A DNA stretch of 43,232 nt. It comes from a virus. Shown piece by piece: positions 7,751-16,652 of the stretch. Below the pieces are notes generated by a model. That model searched no databases. It worked only from the letters and a program-made list of their open reading frames with translations, and was not told the origin of the DNA. The stretch is from positions 1 through 43,232 of the IMG/VR virus record IMGVR_UViG_3300036851_000755; one strand, written 5' to 3'. Positions within the stretch are counted from its first letter, which is position 1; every line of letters begins with the position of its first letter. Position numbers and translations under genes: made by a program.

Positions 7751-9141
7751 CGACGACGCGACCATCCCTTCTTCGGCGCGCGCGACGACACGGGCTGCGT
7801 AGCTTCGTCGAGGCCGAGCACCAAGTGCTGCGGATCGATCAAGGTCAGCTCGGTGAACGTGCCGCCGCTCACACTGCTGTGGTGCCGCACGCGCTCGACC
7901 CAGAACACGCCGTCTACACCGATCTCGTCGTCGCGAACGCGGCCCATCAGCCCTGGAGCCGGGACGATGCGCTGCGCTGGGTTCGTAATGAGCGGCACGG
8001 TGTGCCGGTGCGGGATCGGATAGACGAAAGACTCGCTCGCGCGAGCATCCTCGGCGCGTTTCTTCCGCGCGAGGAAGTCGGCTTGACGCTTGTTCTTTGC
8101 CTGCGGGTCTTTCCAAATGCACCGGGCGCTGATGCCGGCCCGGGCGACCTCCTCGTCGTGATAGGTGCCGATGATGGGTTCGCGCCCGCCCTTGCCGCCG
8201 CCGGCCTGCCCGTGGACCTCATAGTCGGAGTACCGGCCTGTGAGCTCGTACCGCAGCTGACGCGGCCCCACGAGGACGGCATTGTTCGGCGCCAGCTCCT
8301 CTCGGGTGTTCAGCAGGAAAAACTTCGCCTCCTGCGTGGGGTCGGGCGTGTCGAGCAAGAAGACGTTGGGGTCGCGGCCTGTCGGATCCACGCCAGCGCG
8401 CAGGAAGAGTGCGCCGCGGTCTCCCTCCTTCTTGAACGCCGCGAGGTACGTCTGTCCGATGTCCCATTTGATCGGTCTCTCGGCCTTGTACCCGGTAATG
8501 CGCTGGACGGTGACCTCCTGCAGAGTGCTCACCACGGTGGTGCCCGCCCGCACCGCCTGGGTCGCAGGGAGGATGTCGAATACAGGTCCGACGCGCGGGT
8601 CCACGGCGACGATGCCAAGTCGCTCCGGGCGAGCTTCTTCGGCGACCCCTGTCACGGGCGCGCTCACCGCCCTCCCGATGGCCGGGACGTCCTTGATGAC
8701 CGGAACGCCGACGACGGCAGCACGCTGACCGGCCGAGTCAAAGGTCAGGTTGAATTTACTGATCCCGGCGCCGCGAATGGCCTCCTCGGCAAGGTGCGCG
8801 AACGTGGCATTGTGGAAGCTCCTGTCGGCGGGCACGTGCGCGCGGATAAGCTGGGCCATGCGGTCGCGCCCGCTGATTGCGAGCTCGAGCGGCCCACCAC
8901 CGATCCGGCCGAATCCGTCGGTGAAACCCATAAACTGTACAATCCCATTCACGCGCAGCGCAAACAGGCTGTTCGGCGGGCACTGCCGCATCAGGTCGAG
9001 TGTTGTGCCGCCCGAGCCGACCGTCAGGGAGAAGGTGCTCGGCGTAGTGAAGTAGCTAAAAACGACGTCGTACTCCTTCGCGCACAGCACCTCCCGCCCA
9101 TTGATGAGCAGGTCGATGGTATCGAGGGGCGGAGGGGCCAT
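7747..9141 (-). CDS. Baseplate hub protein (Mu gp44 / gpD-like)
   Basis: A 464-residue protein. The ATG at 9141 was chosen because it lies 2 bp after the upstream stop and begins a protein-like sequence (MAPPPLDTIDLLINGREV); longer versions are Arg-rich shadow sequence overlapping the 310-aa gene. The pattern 'L.INGR.V......Y....S..TP.TFSL.VG.......L', then 'F.L.V.G..QF.GFTD' and 'L.ISGRDRMAQLI', is characteristic of the gpP/gp44 and gpD hub family, related to T4 gp27. It forms the trimeric ring that links the tail tube to the spike encoded next. Confidence in family is good. Confidence 0.8.
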   Translation of the reverse strand: MAPPPLDTIDLLINGREVLCAKEYDVVFSYFTTPSTFSLTVGSGGTTLDLMRQCPPNSLFALRVNGIVQFMGFTDGFGRIGGGPLELAISGRDRMAQLIRAHVPADRSFHNATFAHLAEEAIRGAGISKFNLTFDSAGQRAAVVGVPVIKDVPAIGRAVSAPVTGVAEEARPERLGIVAVDPRVGPVFDILPATQAVRAGTTVVSTLQEVTVQRITGYKAERPIKWDIGQTYLAAFKKEGDRGALFLRAGVDPTGRDPNVFLLDTPDPTQEAKFFLLNTREELAPNNAVLVGPRQLRYELTGRYSDYEVHGQAGGGKGGREPIIGTYHDEEVARAGISARCIWKDPQAKNKRQADFLARKKRAEDARASESFVYPIPHRHTVPLITNPAQRIVPAPGLMGRVRDDEIGVDGVFWVERVRHHSSVSGGTFTELTLIDPQHLVLGLDEATQPVSSRAPKKGWSRRR

Positions 9142-9143
9142 CG

Positions 9144-10076
9144 TCAGGCTGCAAGCGCGAGAGACGAAGGCAGAGGCGCGAGGTATCGAACGTTCGTGCC
9201 CACTCTGATCGCCATGGCGTCGTCGAAATCGTTGAGTTGAAGGAGCTCCATCGTGTGGCTTGGGTCCCCGTCGAACAGAACCATGCTCACGTCGATCACG
9301 CTCATCCGATCGCGCGCGGTGGTGTAGCCGGCGAGCGGTCGCGCAGCGTCGAGAGACTCGTTTCGGAGCTTCGCGATCGTCCCCCAGAGGGACAAAGTCG
9401 CCGCGAGCGCGGGCCACGCCTGCGCGGTCTGAAGAGCAGGAGCACGGGCCAGATCCTGACACCGTGTGAAAAGGCTCTCGACGCTGGCGTGGATGAATCC
9501 AGGCGTCGCCGTGGCGAGGTCGACCACCGCCAGCCACTTTTCCACTTCCTCTGCCAGAGCCGAGAGGTAGTCCATCGTGTCGAAGTCCACCCCAGGCACG
9601 CGCTCCACCTCGAACACCACGGCCTCGAACTGCGTCGGCGCGCTCGCCTGGGTGAAGGAGATGAGCTTATCCGCCGTGTACCGCTCGCTGCTGTCCTCGA
9701 TGAATTCGAAGCGCACCGACTCCCCCGAGCGGACCGACGCGAGCAGCGTGCGGTCCCAGGCGATCGCCTTGACCTGGATCTCTCGCCCCAGGTTCGGGAC
9801 CATGAGCGGAAACGTTTGCTCAGATTCGCACAGCGAAACGAGCTGGGAAAGGCGTGACGGGTACAAGTCCGGCCAAGACATGGCCACGTTGTGGAACTCG
9901 CAGTCAAAGCCGAAGATATACGGGCGGCGGCCCAGGCTCTCGATCTCTGCTCCAGGCCGATGCAGGTATTCGTGCACGTGGTGGCGCAGCGCACCTTTGA
10001 TGGAGATCCCGCGGTACGGGAATTCGATGTCGCCGAACGCGGCCTTTCGAAAGCTATCAAAGATATCGGCCGGCAT
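9144..10076 (-). CDS. DNA circularisation / Mu gp43 (gpN)-like tail protein
   Basis: A 310-residue protein between the tape measure and hub genes, where Mu and related myophages carry gp43, often annotated from its DNA_circ_N domain. Residues 1-100 fit the domain: KAAFGDIEFPYRGISIKGALR, then HRPGAEIESLGRRPYIF and the DLYPSRLSQLVSLCE block (parent domain usually 'GRR...h.yP......G.. L..AL...G...L.HP..G'). The C-terminus (MELLQLNDFDDAMAIRVGT) resembles a short LysM-like segment. It is probably a baseplate/tube-junction protein rather than an enzyme acting on DNA. Confidence 0.7.
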   Translation of the reverse strand: MPADIFDSFRKAAFGDIEFPYRGISIKGALRHHVHEYLHRPGAEIESLGRRPYIFGFDCEFHNVAMSWPDLYPSRLSQLVSLCESEQTFPLMVPNLGREIQVKAIAWDRTLLASVRSGESVRFEFIEDSSERYTADKLISFTQASAPTQFEAVVFEVERVPGVDFDTMDYLSALAEEVEKWLAVVDLATATPGFIHASVESLFTRCQDLARAPALQTAQAWPALAATLSLWGTIAKLRNESLDAARPLAGYTTARDRMSVIDVSMVLFDGDPSHTMELLQLNDFDDAMAIRVGTNVRYLAPLPSSLALAA

Positions 10077-12254
10077 TTACTGCGACACCCTGCCCGTGGT
10101 GGGAGCGGCTATAGCCGGCTGGACCAAAGGTGCGACGGCCTTCGCGACGGCGCCGCCGATCTCGTCGGCCGATGGGTTGCGGCGCGCGTCGGTGGCGGCC
10201 TTGAGAAGGGCGTCCATGACCCCTGCCTGCTTATCAAGCGTTTCTTTGGACTTGGCGTTTTCGGCGCCGCCACCCTCGTACTCCGCCAACATTTTCGCGT
10301 CGTCGCCTTCGGCGAACGTCGAATAGATCTTTGCCCCCGCTTTCTCAAAGAAGTTGACGTCTTCGTTCGCGTCATATCGACCCGCTCGGTTTCTCGCGCC
10401 TTCGAGGTCAGCGCGCCGCCGGATGAGTTCGTTCATCGTTTCTGGGTCGATCTTCTTCCCCGATTCGAGTTGGACCTGCGCGCGCTTCACGAGATCTTCG
10501 GTCGCCTCGGTCTTCGCCTTCTCCGCCTCGCCGGCCTTCTGCTTCTCTTCGTTGAATTCCCGGATGGCGAGATATGCCATGGCGACCGTGGCTGTGATGG
10601 CGCCGATCGCGAGACCCTTCCCACCCATCCCTCCCGCGATCGCCTTGCCGATGGCTTCTCCGATGACGACCTTTCCAATACTCGCGGCGATGCTGCCAGC
10701 GATTGCGGTACCAATAGCTGCGAACGGATTACTGACCGCCCACGCGATGATGCCAGCACCCGCGTCCGCTATTTTCAAGAAGGCGGGCGCGAGCTTCTCC
10801 GCTTCGGGAAGAACTCGGTTTGCTAGGGTATCGGCGACCCGATCGAGGTTGTTCTGGAACGCCTCTGCCTTGGCCTTGCGCCCCTCGGCAGAGAGCGCGA
10901 AACGCTTGTCAACGTCAGCCGATGACATCGTCTCGCTGTACTTTTTGAATTCGGAAGAGACCGCAGCTATGCCTTTGTCGCCGCCGCCGGCGGTCGTATA
11001 GATGCTCGACAGGGAATTGAGGACGTTGCGGCTGTTCTTGTTCTGGAAGAAAGTGGAGAGGTCGGCGAGGCTGCCTCCGCTCTTCTTCAGGAAGTCGGTG
11101 ATGATCTTCTCGGGCGAGCGCAGGGTCGTCTTCTTGTCATCGGTGAAGACCTGGATGCCTGCCCGTTGGAAGCGCTCCAGCGCTTTGCCCTTCGTGAGGT
11201 CTTCAGCGAACGCCTGCGCACTCCTGGTGGCCTCGGCGGGACCGGCGGCACCGCCCTTGGCGGCCATCTGGGCGAGCCCGGCGAGAATGCCGATGTTCTG
11301 ACCCTTCGTTCCCTCGAACTTGAACGCGCCGGCCGTGATGCGGCCCATGTATTGGGCGAAGTCTTTCACCTCGACATTGCCCTTGGCCGACTGGGCGGCC
11401 ACGAGGGTCATGATGTCGAGGAGCTGCTCTGCCTTGTCGGGCGTATCGTCGAGCGTCTTATTGACGTCGCCCGCGGCGGAGACGAGGAAATTGACGTCCG
11501 TGCCAGTGGCACGCGCGATCTTGGCCAGGCGCCCGAGCGCCTTCTCTCCGGTCTCGAGGTCGGAGCTCTTCGAGACGAACTCCTCGAGGCCGGCGCCAAG
11601 GGCATTGTAGGAGACCCTTGCCTCGTCGCCTGCCTTGCGGACGGCGGCGGCCACGCGCTGGACGTCCGCCTCGGTGGCGTTCTGCCCCTTGGCGCCCATT
11701 CCGCTGATGGCGGTGCGGCGCGCGGCCTCGTCGACGTCGGCGCTCCGCTGCATCGCGGAGGAAAGATCGAAGTTGACGCCGAACCCGCTGGTCAGCTCGC
11801 CAGCGACACGCGACGCCGCGCCGGCCACGCGACGCATGTTGCTGAACGCGCCGGAGATGATCTTCTCGCGCCTGCTCTTCTGCTCGGCGTCTGCCTGCTC
11901 CCCTCGCCGCTGCTCCTCGCGAAAGTAGCGCTCCTTGATGGCGGCAACGTGCCTGGCAGCTCGCTCGTGGGCGCGCTCTTCAGCCCGAGCGTGCTTCTCG
12001 ACGTCGCGCAGAATCTGGTTGTTCTCGCGCTCGCGGATCTTCTCGAGCTCTTTGGCAGCCTTCTCAGCCTCGGCGACGCGCGGGTCTTTCCCGCCGCGGA
12101 CTTTCGGCGCTGGCGTGGGCGCGCCGAAAATCGCGTCGATCTTCGCTTTGGCGCGTTGCGCGTCGGCGACCCACGAGCCGAGCACCGCGCCCATGCTCCT
12201 GCCGAGCATCGCCGAGACGGTGATCTCGTAATTGTATTCGCGCGACGCGGGCAT
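10077..12254 (-). CDS. Tail tape measure protein
   Basis: A 725-residue protein and one of the longest in the tail operon, directly after the chaperone region and before the hub genes. Residues 65-140 are a highly charged coiled coil (KAAKELEKIRERENNQIL, AEERAHERAARHVAAIKERY). Residues 180-400 resemble the TP901-type tape-measure core (ARVSYNALGAGLEEFVSK, LLDIMTLVAAQSAKGNVEV, AEATRSAQAFAEDLTKG). Residues 500-575 form long hydrophobic Gly/Ala helices suited to membrane insertion on DNA ejection. The protein sets tail length and is shaped by the chaperone encoded upstream. TAATG overlap with the preceding gene. Confidence 0.85.
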   Translation of the reverse strand: MPASREYNYEITVSAMLGRSMGAVLGSWVADAQRAKAKIDAIFGAPTPAPKVRGGKDPRVAEAEKAAKELEKIRERENNQILRDVEKHARAEERAHERAARHVAAIKERYFREEQRRGEQADAEQKSRREKIISGAFSNMRRVAGAASRVAGELTSGFGVNFDLSSAMQRSADVDEAARRTAISGMGAKGQNATEADVQRVAAAVRKAGDEARVSYNALGAGLEEFVSKSSDLETGEKALGRLAKIARATGTDVNFLVSAAGDVNKTLDDTPDKAEQLLDIMTLVAAQSAKGNVEVKDFAQYMGRITAGAFKFEGTKGQNIGILAGLAQMAAKGGAAGPAEATRSAQAFAEDLTKGKALERFQRAGIQVFTDDKKTTLRSPEKIITDFLKKSGGSLADLSTFFQNKNSRNVLNSLSSIYTTAGGGDKGIAAVSSEFKKYSETMSSADVDKRFALSAEGRKAKAEAFQNNLDRVADTLANRVLPEAEKLAPAFLKIADAGAGIIAWAVSNPFAAIGTAIAGSIAASIGKVVIGEAIGKAIAGGMGGKGLAIGAITATVAMAYLAIREFNEEKQKAGEAEKAKTEATEDLVKRAQVQLESGKKIDPETMNELIRRRADLEGARNRAGRYDANEDVNFFEKAGAKIYSTFAEGDDAKMLAEYEGGGAENAKSKETLDKQAGVMDALLKAATDARRNPSADEIGGAVAKAVAPLVQPAIAAPTTGRVSQ

Positions 12255-12898
12255 TACTCAGGCTTCTGAGCGCGCTCGCGGCCGTGAGTGCGCAGGTGCA
12301 CCACGTAGCCGAAGAGCCGCCGGAGCTGTGCCGCCACGTGCTTCGCCTCGCCATTACCGCCGCGCGCGGCCTCGTCCAACCCAGCGAAGAAGGTGTCGTC
12401 TGCCAGGTGCTGGCCGAGCTTCTTCGCGTCGGACGCGGAGATCTCCGGCCACACCTCGCTGTGGCTGATCTCCAGCGCTTCGTACTCGTCGAGGAGCCGC
12501 GCAAGTCCGGCGTCGCTGAAGCGCAGGCTTACCACCGCGGCATCGCCCTCGTTCTCGACGGCCAGGAGGAGCGCGCCATCCTGCGCGGCCCAGAGCGGGG
12601 CATTCGCGTCGTTCGGCGAGCACATCACCACCCCCAGCAGGTAATGGATCCAACAGACGTGGTACGTGGCCGCCCATCGCCGATCGGAGGGGTCGCGCCC
12701 GGGCAGGAGCCGATCGGCGAAGCTCACCGCCGAGGTAGACGCCACGAGCTTCTCGTTCGCGCTCGCGATGCGCAACCCCATCTGGAGCGATCCGGCCGGC
12801 CGGCCGTGCTCGGGGGTCCAGCGCGACGACAGCGACTTCTGCCCGAGCGTGACCAGTCCCGCCGGCTCCGGCCTGTAGCGGATCTGTGCGGCCCTCAT
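12254..12898 (-). CDS. Hypothetical protein between tail chaperone and tape measure
   Basis: A 214-residue protein whose ATG at 12898 overlaps by 4 bp the stop of the frameshifted chaperone product (12895-12897) and lies 2 bp beyond the stop of the unshifted one. The C-terminal half is acidic and helical (SDAGLARLLDEYEALEIS, ISASDAKKLGQHLADDTFFAGLDEAARG); the N-terminal half is beta-like with one CWIHYLLGVVMC hydrophobic stretch. The position suggests a tail assembly role, possibly a second assembly factor for the tape measure. No family recognised. Confidence 0.6.
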   Translation of the reverse strand: MRAAQIRYRPEPAGLVTLGQKSLSSRWTPEHGRPAGSLQMGLRIASANEKLVASTSAVSFADRLLPGRDPSDRRWAATYHVCWIHYLLGVVMCSPNDANAPLWAAQDGALLLAVENEGDAAVVSLRFSDAGLARLLDEYEALEISHSEVWPEISASDAKKLGQHLADDTFFAGLDEAARGGNGEAKHVAAQLRRLFGYVVHLRTHGRERAQKPE

Positions 12899-13526
12899 TG
12901 GCTCAGCTTTGGGACACGGTACTTGTTGGCGTTGCAGAACTCGATGAAAGCGCCGATTCGGCCGGACTCTCGGATCCAGACTCCGATGAGAGCAGGCGAA
13001 GCGAGGAGAGCAGGCGTACCGACTCCACCGAGAAATTCACCAGCTTCCCGTAGGGCAAACCGACGAAAGGGCGGGCTGGGTCTCCCTGCTCGCGAGCTTC
13101 GATCCCCTCGTAGAGCAGCGCCAAGTACTCGGCCGGGTCCTGCCCATTCTTCGGGTTAGGGCTCGTCTCCTGCTGAAAGGCTCGCTGCTGGAAGTACAGC
13201 AGCGCCGCGCGCCCGTCGTCGAGATGCTCCTCGACCTCGGCAAGGTTCTTCCAGAACGCTTCTTCGCGCTCGGTAACCTCATAGTCGAGGCAGCAGCGCG
13301 CGAGGGTCGCGAGCATCAGCCCGCGCTCGTATTGGCTATTCCCGGGCTTCGGGTCCGCGACCTTATGCGCTCGCGCGTACTCAACGGCCGCTTCCTCGAT
13401 CGCGGCGTCGTCGGCGCAAGAGAGGAGCTTGGCGTCGCACTCGATGGGCGTGACGCCGTCTTTCCCGGTGACAGAGATGCGCTTGCGGGCCCCCCCGCCC
13501 TTCAGAATCGCCGCGAACTTCGGCAT
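12895..13526 (-). CDS. Tail assembly chaperone, -1 frameshift product (GT-like), inferred
   Basis: Predicted fusion of codons 1-154 of the chaperone (13526 to 13065) with the -1 frame from 13065 to the stop at 12895-12897, giving about 210 residues. The -1 frame encodes a plausible C-terminus (ALIGVWIRESGRIGAFIEF, then CNANKYRVPKLSQ) whose late codons have high third-position G+C, whereas the 0-frame codons there do not. Its stop overlaps the next start as ATGA, matching the coupling style of the operon. A -1 shift at this gene is a conserved feature of long-tailed phages. An ordinary frameshift mutation or sequencing error is the alternative. Confidence 0.55.
12903..13526 (-). CDS. Tail assembly chaperone, unshifted product (G/gp41-like)
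   Basis: A 207-residue mainly helical protein between the tube and tape-measure genes, the position of lambda G, P2 E and Mu gp41. Residues 1-150 look like a well-folded chaperone (KVADPKPGNSQYERGLMLA, EREEAFWKNLAEVEEHLDD). After codon 154 the zero-frame tail becomes Ser-rich low-complexity sequence (SSESGSESPAESALSSSS), while the -1 frame remains open and gives a more protein-like sequence (see next two entries). This 0-frame product would be the abundant form. The ATG overlaps the tube gene stop by 1 bp. Confidence 0.75.
   Translation of the reverse strand: MPKFAAILKGGGARKRISVTGKDGVTPIECDAKLLSCADDAAIEEAAVEYARAHKVADPKPGNSQYERGLMLATLARCCLDYEVTEREEAFWKNLAEVEEHLDDGRAALLYFQQRAFQQETSPNPKNGQDPAEYLALLYEGIEAREQGDPARPFVGLPYGKLVNFSVESVRLLSSLRLLSSESGSESPAESALSSSSATPTSTVSQS
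13065..13071 (-). promoter_or_regulatory. Candidate -1 slippery heptamer C_CCT_TTC
   Basis: Read on the minus strand, codons 153-154 of the chaperone gene form CCCTTTC, an exact X_XXY_YYZ heptamer in the correct phase (CCT TTC slipping to CCC TTT). It is the only canonical heptamer I found in the stretch where both frames are open before the 0-frame stop. Confidence 0.55.
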
Positions 13527-13888
13527 CAGGCGATGACGCGGACAGCGCCCGAGAACGTGAAGGTGCCGTCCGTCGCTCCTTGCGCGACGTTCGTCTTGAT
13601 GGCGCCCTGGTCGTTCGTGCCGCTCACCTCAATCATCCCACCGTGGTATTGCATGGTGATGGCGATGAACTTCTGATTGATGGTGAGCGTAATCATGTCG
13701 ACCTTCATCCCGCCGGTCGGGATGACGCTGGAGAACGTGACCTCGCCTGTCGGCTTGCCCCGGCTCTTGATGATGACGTCGCTCGTGGGCAGCAGCTGCC
13801 CATTGCTCTTGACCGTGGCTGTGGCCTCGGTCAGTTCACCGACCTTGCGGCCTTGAACCTTGATAATCGCTGCGCTGGTCTGTCCCAT
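13526..13888 (-). CDS. Tail tube protein (Mu gpM-like)
   Basis: A 120-residue protein directly after the sheath gene, the standard position of the contractile-tail tube. Sequence fits the Mu gpM family: short N-terminus, then strands such as IIKVQGRKVGELTEATATV, PTGEVTFSSVIPTGG and a C-terminal beta hairpin (GTFTFSGAVRVI). The product polymerises as stacked hexameric rings inside the sheath. An AAGGA ribosome site lies 7 bp before the ATG at 13888. Size and order agree with Mu-type tubes. Confidence 0.8.
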   Translation of the reverse strand: MGQTSAAIIKVQGRKVGELTEATATVKSNGQLLPTSDVIIKSRGKPTGEVTFSSVIPTGGMKVDMITLTINQKFIAITMQYHGGMIEVSGTNDQGAIKTNVAQGATDGTFTFSGAVRVIA

Positions 13889-13902
13889 TGGAGTCCTTCA
13901 GG

Positions 13903-16092
13903 TCATTGCGGGACGAACTTCGTCTGCGCGATGGTGCCCTCGAGCTGGTGCGTCAGCGGGGCGACGATGACGGGAGTGTATTGAATGAACCGCGGCGTGC
14001 TCGACGTCGGGTGCATGTTTACGACGGTCGGATTGGCGTCGACCTGGACGACCCAGCCCGCGGCCTCCCGTCCTTTCATGTAGAGCTGGACCTGGCGTTG
14101 CCAATCCTGCGGGTAGGTCATACCCGCGGGGATGTCGGCCTCCTCGCCTGGCGCTGGGTCATTGCGGAGGGTGTGGTGCGCGGTCGTGTCCTCGCTGTCG
14201 GTGTAGGCCTCCCAGAGCGCTCCGATCTCCTCGTTGATGACGTCGGGCGTCCGCGCTTGGCCGACGTCGATCGTGCCGTCGTCGGCGCCGCCGAGCGCGG
14301 TGAGCGAGCGCGTGGTGATGGCGCGCGCAAGGTAGGCGACGTTGTTTTTCGTGGGGATGCAGGTGAGCCCGACGTCGAGTGCTGCCACCTGACGCGACCG
14401 GCTCATGCGCTTGGAGCTCGCCTCCTGCGGCACGAACGGCGTGGGTATCCCGTCGTACTTCTGGTTCGGGCCCGACGCGCTCTGCTCGCGCTGGTGGCGG
14501 AGCGCGGCCACCCAGGCGGCCTGCTCCTCCGCGGGAGTCTCCCCCTCCTCCATGTCGATCATCTCGAACCGCTGGTTGTCCAGCGTCGTCTGCGCGAGCG
14601 AGGTCGACGAGGCGAACGCCTTCGTGGAGCCGACCACGATGTTGTGGAACTCGCGCACGAGGGGGCCAGCCTGCTCGTCGATGAAGGTCTCGAGGCGGCC
14701 GAGGTTCGTGGCGTCGATCACCGCGCAGGCACCCGTCCAGAACGATTCCGTCTCGAGCGTGCTGAGCAGGGCAGTCAGGTTCTCCGTCGCTGCCCCGCCG
14801 GTGAAGCGTACGCCGCCACTCGCGACGGAGGGTCCGGCGCCGCTTCCGCCGTTGTGGACGCTGTTGTCGAGGGTCATCTCGTCGTCGGCCGTCGAGCTGG
14901 CCTGCACCTGCACGGTGCCGCCGCTGCCGGTCGTCGCGCTCATGAGCTTGAGCGCGCCCAAACTCGTCGCCTCCGCGGTGCCATTGGTGATGGCTGCCAT
15001 GATCGTGACCCATTCGGCCGCGGTGACCGCCGCAAGGTCGGCCACGTTGTTCGGGCCGGCGTTCGTAAATGCTCCCACGGAGAGCCCGAGGCTGGTGAGT
15101 ACGTCCGCGTCGCCCGCGGCCACCGATGCCACTGCCGAACTCCCCTTGCGCGCCGTCGTGATGCGAGTCTGGCCACCTGCGTTCGTGACAATGGCCACGC
15201 CATTTACGACCGCCTGAATCACGGCGTGATAGAGGGCCTGGGTGTTCTCCGTGCCGGCGAAGGTCACGACGTACTGCGTTCCCAGGATGGTCAGCGTGAG
15301 CGTGTGACCTGCTGTGACCGCGTTGTAAGTCGCGCCGGCGCCCGTGACGATGGCCGCGGTCGCCGCGATCGTAAAGGTCTGGTTGCCGCCGGCATTAAAC
15401 GCCACCACGAGGGTGTCGCCAGCCGAGAGGGCCCACGGACCCGCGGCACTTGTGATCGAACCGCCGACGTCACCGCCGAGAGAAATGGTCATCCCGTTCG
15501 GCTTGTAGTCATCGTTCTTCCATAGGATCGCGTCGTTGCCGCGGGTGCCGTAGCTCTTCCACACCAACGTGACGACCCACGTGGTGCCGGAGCCCGCTGC
15601 CGCAGTCGCCGTGACTGGCAGGTTGCCGTCGAGGTTGATCTGATCCGCGAGGCCTTCCGCGAACGACTGCGCATCATCGGTGCTGAGCACCGAGCGCTCC
15701 ACAGCCTGACCGCCGATCCGGAAGCGCACGGGGCCCGACGAGGCCGCCGACCACGGGCCATCGATTACGATCTGCGCTGTTGCCGCGGCGCCGCCCGACT
15801 GCGTGAAGGTGGCGCACTTGATCTGAAGCCCGTCAATACGACGGGCCATTCTGACCATGCGCGGGCCCTCGGCGCCAGGATCACCATAGAAATCGTCTTC
15901 GTCACCGTCCTCGACGATCAGCTTCGCCTCCGTGTCCGGTACGAGCGTTCCACCTGCGATCGAGGACGCCGCGATGATCAGCAGGTAGCGGATTTGATTG
16001 CCGGGAAGGCCGCCAACGCCGAAGACCGTCTGGAGCGCCGTCGTCGGCAACTTGTCCGTTGCCGAGAGGGCAAAGACCTGTCCGATGGGCAT
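13903..16092 (-). CDS. Tail sheath protein (Mu gpL-like) with inserted domain
   Basis: A 729-residue contractile sheath protein, about 230 residues longer than Mu gpL. The N-terminal part (residues 20-110) and the C-terminal part (440-729) carry sheath-like features: FWTGACAVIDATNLGRLETF, SSKRMSRSRQVAALDVGL, then a C-terminal domain with YLARAITTRSLTALGG and a terminal strand (VIVAPLTHQLEGTIAQTK). Between roughly 214 and 415 lies an Ala/Thr/Gly-rich beta module (ALSAGDTLVVAFNAGGNQTF and relatives) not expected in the core fold, which probably decorates the outside of the sheath. The sheath is followed directly by the tube gene. Confidence 0.85.
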   Translation of the reverse strand: MPIGQVFALSATDKLPTTALQTVFGVGGLPGNQIRYLLIIAASSIAGGTLVPDTEAKLIVEDGDEDDFYGDPGAEGPRMVRMARRIDGLQIKCATFTQSGGAAATAQIVIDGPWSAASSGPVRFRIGGQAVERSVLSTDDAQSFAEGLADQINLDGNLPVTATAAAGSGTTWVVTLVWKSYGTRGNDAILWKNDDYKPNGMTISLGGDVGGSITSAAGPWALSAGDTLVVAFNAGGNQTFTIAATAAIVTGAGATYNAVTAGHTLTLTILGTQYVVTFAGTENTQALYHAVIQAVVNGVAIVTNAGGQTRITTARKGSSAVASVAAGDADVLTSLGLSVGAFTNAGPNNVADLAAVTAAEWVTIMAAITNGTAEATSLGALKLMSATTGSGGTVQVQASSTADDEMTLDNSVHNGGSGAGPSVASGGVRFTGGAATENLTALLSTLETESFWTGACAVIDATNLGRLETFIDEQAGPLVREFHNIVVGSTKAFASSTSLAQTTLDNQRFEMIDMEEGETPAEEQAAWVAALRHQREQSASGPNQKYDGIPTPFVPQEASSKRMSRSRQVAALDVGLTCIPTKNNVAYLARAITTRSLTALGGADDGTIDVGQARTPDVINEEIGALWEAYTDSEDTTAHHTLRNDPAPGEEADIPAGMTYPQDWQRQVQLYMKGREAAGWVVQVDANPTVVNMHPTSSTPRFIQYTPVIVAPLTHQLEGTIAQTKFVPQ

Positions 16093-16093
16093 G

Positions 16094-16636
16094 TCAGCTC
16101 ACCTTTCCCTGATTGCTCGTCGGGGCGAACGGAGACGCGAAGAAGAGTTCTTGCGGGTCCGGGGCAGGCAGCGGTGGTCCATGGAGGCGCGCCGGCGGGC
16201 CCTTCACCGCTCCTTCCCATTGCTCGACTGGCGGGTCCTGTCCGTTCGAGGCGCGGTACTGAGCGATGGCCTGTGCCTTGGCCTGCGCGAGCGCGTTGGC
16301 AGGCGGGACGAAGAAGATGAGGCACGCGCGCGCCGTGGGTTGGTCCGCCGCAAGAAGCGCCCCTTGCCGTACATAATCGCGATGCATCGGAGTCAGCGGG
16401 ATTTCCACCGGGGTCTGCGCGTAAACGAGCTTCGCCGGGCGTCGCGGCGTCGCGCGCTTGCGGAACGGGCTACGCTCCTCGAATGGCTCCTGTTTGCGCG
16501 CGATGGTGACGCCGATGAACTCAACGGCGCCGGGTCGCCCGACCTCGGGGTCCCATCGGCACATGGCCGCCGGCATCCCGTTCGCATCGAGCGCGAAATA
16601 GGGGTTCGCCAATACCTTCAGAGTCGCAGGTTTCAT
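16094..16636 (-). CDS. Hypothetical protein upstream of the tail sheath
   Basis: A 180-residue protein ending 1 bp before the sheath gene. It contains a beta-like N-terminal region (LKVLANPYFALDANGMPAA) and a helical Ala/Gln stretch (ANALAQAKAQAIAQYRASNG) before a Pro-rich C-terminus. In Mu-like phages small head-completion or sheath-adjacent proteins (gp36-gp38 region) occur here. No defined family is recognised, but the clean packing between neighbours and the codon use support a real gene. Confidence 0.6.
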   Translation of the reverse strand: MKPATLKVLANPYFALDANGMPAAMCRWDPEVGRPGAVEFIGVTIARKQEPFEERSPFRKRATPRRPAKLVYAQTPVEIPLTPMHRDYVRQGALLAADQPTARACLIFFVPPANALAQAKAQAIAQYRASNGQDPPVEQWEGAVKGPPARLHGPPLPAPDPQELFFASPFAPTSNQGKVS

Positions 16637-16652
16637 TGAGTCTCCGAGCCCG

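Noticed and set aside
7678-9240. 520-codon plus-strand frame opposite the hub gene
   Set aside because: Shadow of the gp44-like gene; composition typical of antisense frames.
13888-15525. 545-codon plus-strand frame opposite the sheath gene
   Set aside because: Arg/Gly/Val-rich shadow; sheath assignment is strong.
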